From positions 124,001-188,000 of the forward strand of contig JAFAFL010000109.1 in the NCBI GenBank assembly GCA_023423535.1: DNA of 64,000 nt, written 5' to 3'. The position numbers and the translations under genes were made by a program. The DNA is from Pseudomonadota bacterium. GTDB taxonomy: Bacteria; Myxococcota; Myxococcia; Myxococcales; Myxococcaceae. A model generated the notes under the pieces. The model worked only from the letters and a program-made list of their open reading frames with translations, had not been told where the DNA came from and did not search any database. Shown here piece after piece: positions 62,621 to 64,000 of the stretch. Each line of letters starts with the position of its first letter. The stretch's first letter is position 1.

Positions 62621-64000
62621 GTAGCCTTCATCGACTGGTGGTCATCATCGTCGCCGTTTGTGCGCTCGGCGGCTGCGACGGCTCGCGCCGCGGTGGCTCG
62701 GGCGCGGCGCTGAAGCTCGAACGCTGCCGGCTGGAGGGCGTGGCGGCACAGGCGCGCTGCGGCACGTGGGAGGTGTGGGAGGACCGCGAGGCGAAGAGCG
62801 GCCGCAGGCTCTCCCTCCACGTGGCGGTGCTGCCCGCGCTCGCCGCCCGTCCCGCGCCGGATCCGCTGTTCATCCTCGCCGGCGGTCCCGGCCAGTCCGC
62901 GAGCAGCGTGGCCCGGGTGCTCGCACCTGCGCTGGAGCGCATCCGGCGCAAGCGGGACATCGTGTTCGTGGACCAGCGCGGCACCGGAGAGAGCGCGCCG
63001 CTTCACTGCGAGCTGGAGCCTGCGAAGGCGTCGCTCAACGAGCGGCTGCGCGCGGAGCTCGACGAGGAGGCGGTGCGCCGCTGCGTGGCGGAGCTGTCGA
63101 AGAGCCACGACCTGCGCCACTACGGGACGAACGTGGCGATGGACGACCTCGACGAGGTGCGCGCCGCGCTCGGCTACGAGCGGATCAACCTCTGGGGCGG
63201 CTCCTACGGCACGCGCGCGGGCCTCGTCTATCTGCGCAAGCATCCGGAGCGGGTGCGCTCCGCGATCCTCGACGGCGTGGCGCCCATGGCGCTGGTGCTG
63301 CCGAAGGACGTGGCCGCGGACGCGGATCGCGCCTTGAAGTTGTTGTTCGAGAACTGCGAGAGCTCCGGGCCCTGTCGCGAGGCCTGGCCGCGGCTCGGCG
63401 CGCGCTTCGAGGCGCTGCTGACGAAGCTCGGCGAGACGCCGGCTCGGGTGGAGGCGCCGCACCCGGTGACCGGCGAGCCGGAGCGGGTGGAGATCACCCG
63501 CGAGGCCTTCACCCGCATCCTGCGCGCGCTGCTCTACCAGCCGGAGGCCACCTCGCTGGTGCCGCTGACCATCGACCGCGCGTCGAAGGGCGACTTCCGG
63601 CCGTTCCTCGCGCAGAGCGAGCTCGTCTCCAGCGGGTTCTCGAAGGACCTCGCGGTGGGGATGTTTCTCTCCGTCGTCTGCACCGAGGACGCGCCGTTCC
63701 TCGACGAGAGGGAGGTCCGCAAGGCGGCGGAGGGCACCTTCGTCGGCGCGACCTTCGCGGTGGACATCATCCGCTCCTGCGCCCTGTGGCCGCGAGGCTC
63801 CATCCCGGAGGGCTTCCGCGAGCCGGTCGTCTCGGACAAGCCGGTGCTGTTGCTCTCCGGCGAGCTCGATCCAGTGACCCCGCCGCGCTGGGGCGAGGAG
63901 GCGGCGAGGCACCTGCCGAACTCGAAGCACCTGGTGCTGCCTGCCACCGGTCACGGCACGCTGGGCAGCGCCTGCGTGCGCAGGACGATGGAGAAGTTCC
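62617..64000 (+). CDS. TAP-like alpha/beta-hydrolase lipoprotein, cut by the right edge
   Basis: 461 codons are visible and the frame is still open at 64000. I translated it by hand. Lipobox VCALGGC. The alpha/beta-hydrolase core has the oxyanion region FILAGGPGQSA, VDQRGTGES, the nucleophile elbow NLWGGSYGTRAG, the Asp in LSGELDPVTPP and the His in ATGHGT, so the triad is complete. The C-terminal part fits the tripeptidyl-aminopeptidase (TAP-like) domain. It would cut short peptides or esters outside the cytoplasm. Its ATG overlaps the stop of the TOPRIM-like gene, but its GC is typical of the chromosome, so the coupling may be accidental. Confidence 0.88.
   Translation, partial: MSSLHRLVVIIVAVCALGGCDGSRRGGSGAALKLERCRLEGVAAQARCGTWEVWEDREAKSGRRLSLHVAVLPALAARPAPDPLFILAGGPGQSASSVARVLAPALERIRRKRDIVFVDQRGTGESAPLHCELEPAKASLNERLRAELDEEAVRRCVAELSKSHDLRHYGTNVAMDDLDEVRAALGYERINLWGGSYGTRAGLVYLRKHPERVRSAILDGVAPMALVLPKDVAADADRALKLLFENCESSGPCREAWPRLGARFEALLTKLGETPARVEAPHPVTGEPERVEITREAFTRILRALLYQPEATSLVPLTIDRASKGDFRPFLAQSELVSSGFSKDLAVGMFLSVVCTEDAPFLDEREVRKAAEGTFVGATFAVDIIRSCALWPRGSIPEGFREPVVSDKPVLLLSGELDPVTPPRWGEEAARHLPNSKHLVLPATGHGTLGSACVRRTMEKF

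Overview
The window is a GC-rich (about 70% or more in genes by eye), densely packed chromosomal segment. Its gene content suggests a myxobacterium or close relative (Myxococcota): many lipoproteins, some with Asp-Ala-Gly-rich linkers; MopE-type Cys/Asp metal motifs; a Ser/Thr kinase with PEGA domains; an FHA protein behind paired WYL regulators; a CarH-type B12-binding repressor beside carotenoid genes; and long-form HflX. The phylum is an inference from these families. I saw no rRNA, tRNA, CRISPR array or complete insertion sequence.

Layout. 1-0.9 kb: the start of a Fic/AbiEi-like gene running off the left edge, preceded by three 16-bp direct repeats. 0.9-8.4 kb: MscS channel, secreted metallophosphoesterase, orphan GspC-like protein, beta-propeller/di-heme lipoprotein, secreted protein, GpsA. 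8.4-13 kb: ASH-domain lipoprotein, a strong hairpin, a LysM amidase and an L,D-transpeptidase facing each other, two small membrane proteins. 13-20.6 kb: HflX, triple-domain Usp, ProB, an orphan ABC ATPase lacking the H-loop His, a hybrid-free histidine kinase.

20.6-29.1 kb: carotenoid island: carH-like repressor, crtX-like glycosyltransferase on the opposite strand, then crtY-crtI-crtB, an unrecognised His-rich membrane protein and a GH1 glycosidase, all nearly touching or overlapping. The set makes beta-carotene from phytoene precursors and then a glycoside, but no crtZ hydroxylase or crtE is present; the membrane protein is the best local candidate for the missing hydroxylation. 29.1-32.4 kb: NapA-like molybdoenzyme, tetraheme NapC-like cytochrome and a small membrane protein with ATGA overlaps. 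32.4-34.8 kb: frameshifted ATP-grasp remnant, aldo/keto reductase, PhyH-type dioxygenase.

34.8-43.3 kb: one leftward heavy-metal operon (lipoprotein, outer membrane protein, TlpA-like thioredoxin, Cys-rich protein, small Cys/His-repeat protein, adaptor, RND pump, TolC-like channel). The same Cys/His repeat occurs in the small protein and in the adaptor N-terminus. 43.4-48.6 kb: WYL-WYL-FHA operon and a ClsB-like phospholipase D. 48.6-57.1 kb: MopE-motif lipoprotein, secreted TPR-like protein with AT-rich repeats at its start, Ser/Thr kinase, ThDP enzyme, secreted beta-barrel-like protein. 57.2-60.6 kb: aconitase with a clear terminator, and a small secreted protein.

60.7-64 kb: an overlapping pair of lower GC, a RecF/OLD-like AAA ATPase and a TOPRIM-like DUF4276-type protein. 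This resembles two-gene phage-defence modules and is coupled by ATGA to a TAP-like lipoprotein hydrolase cut by the right edge. The best candidates for something undescribed are this pair, the membrane protein plus GH1 in the carotenoid operon, and the Cys/His-repeat metal operon.
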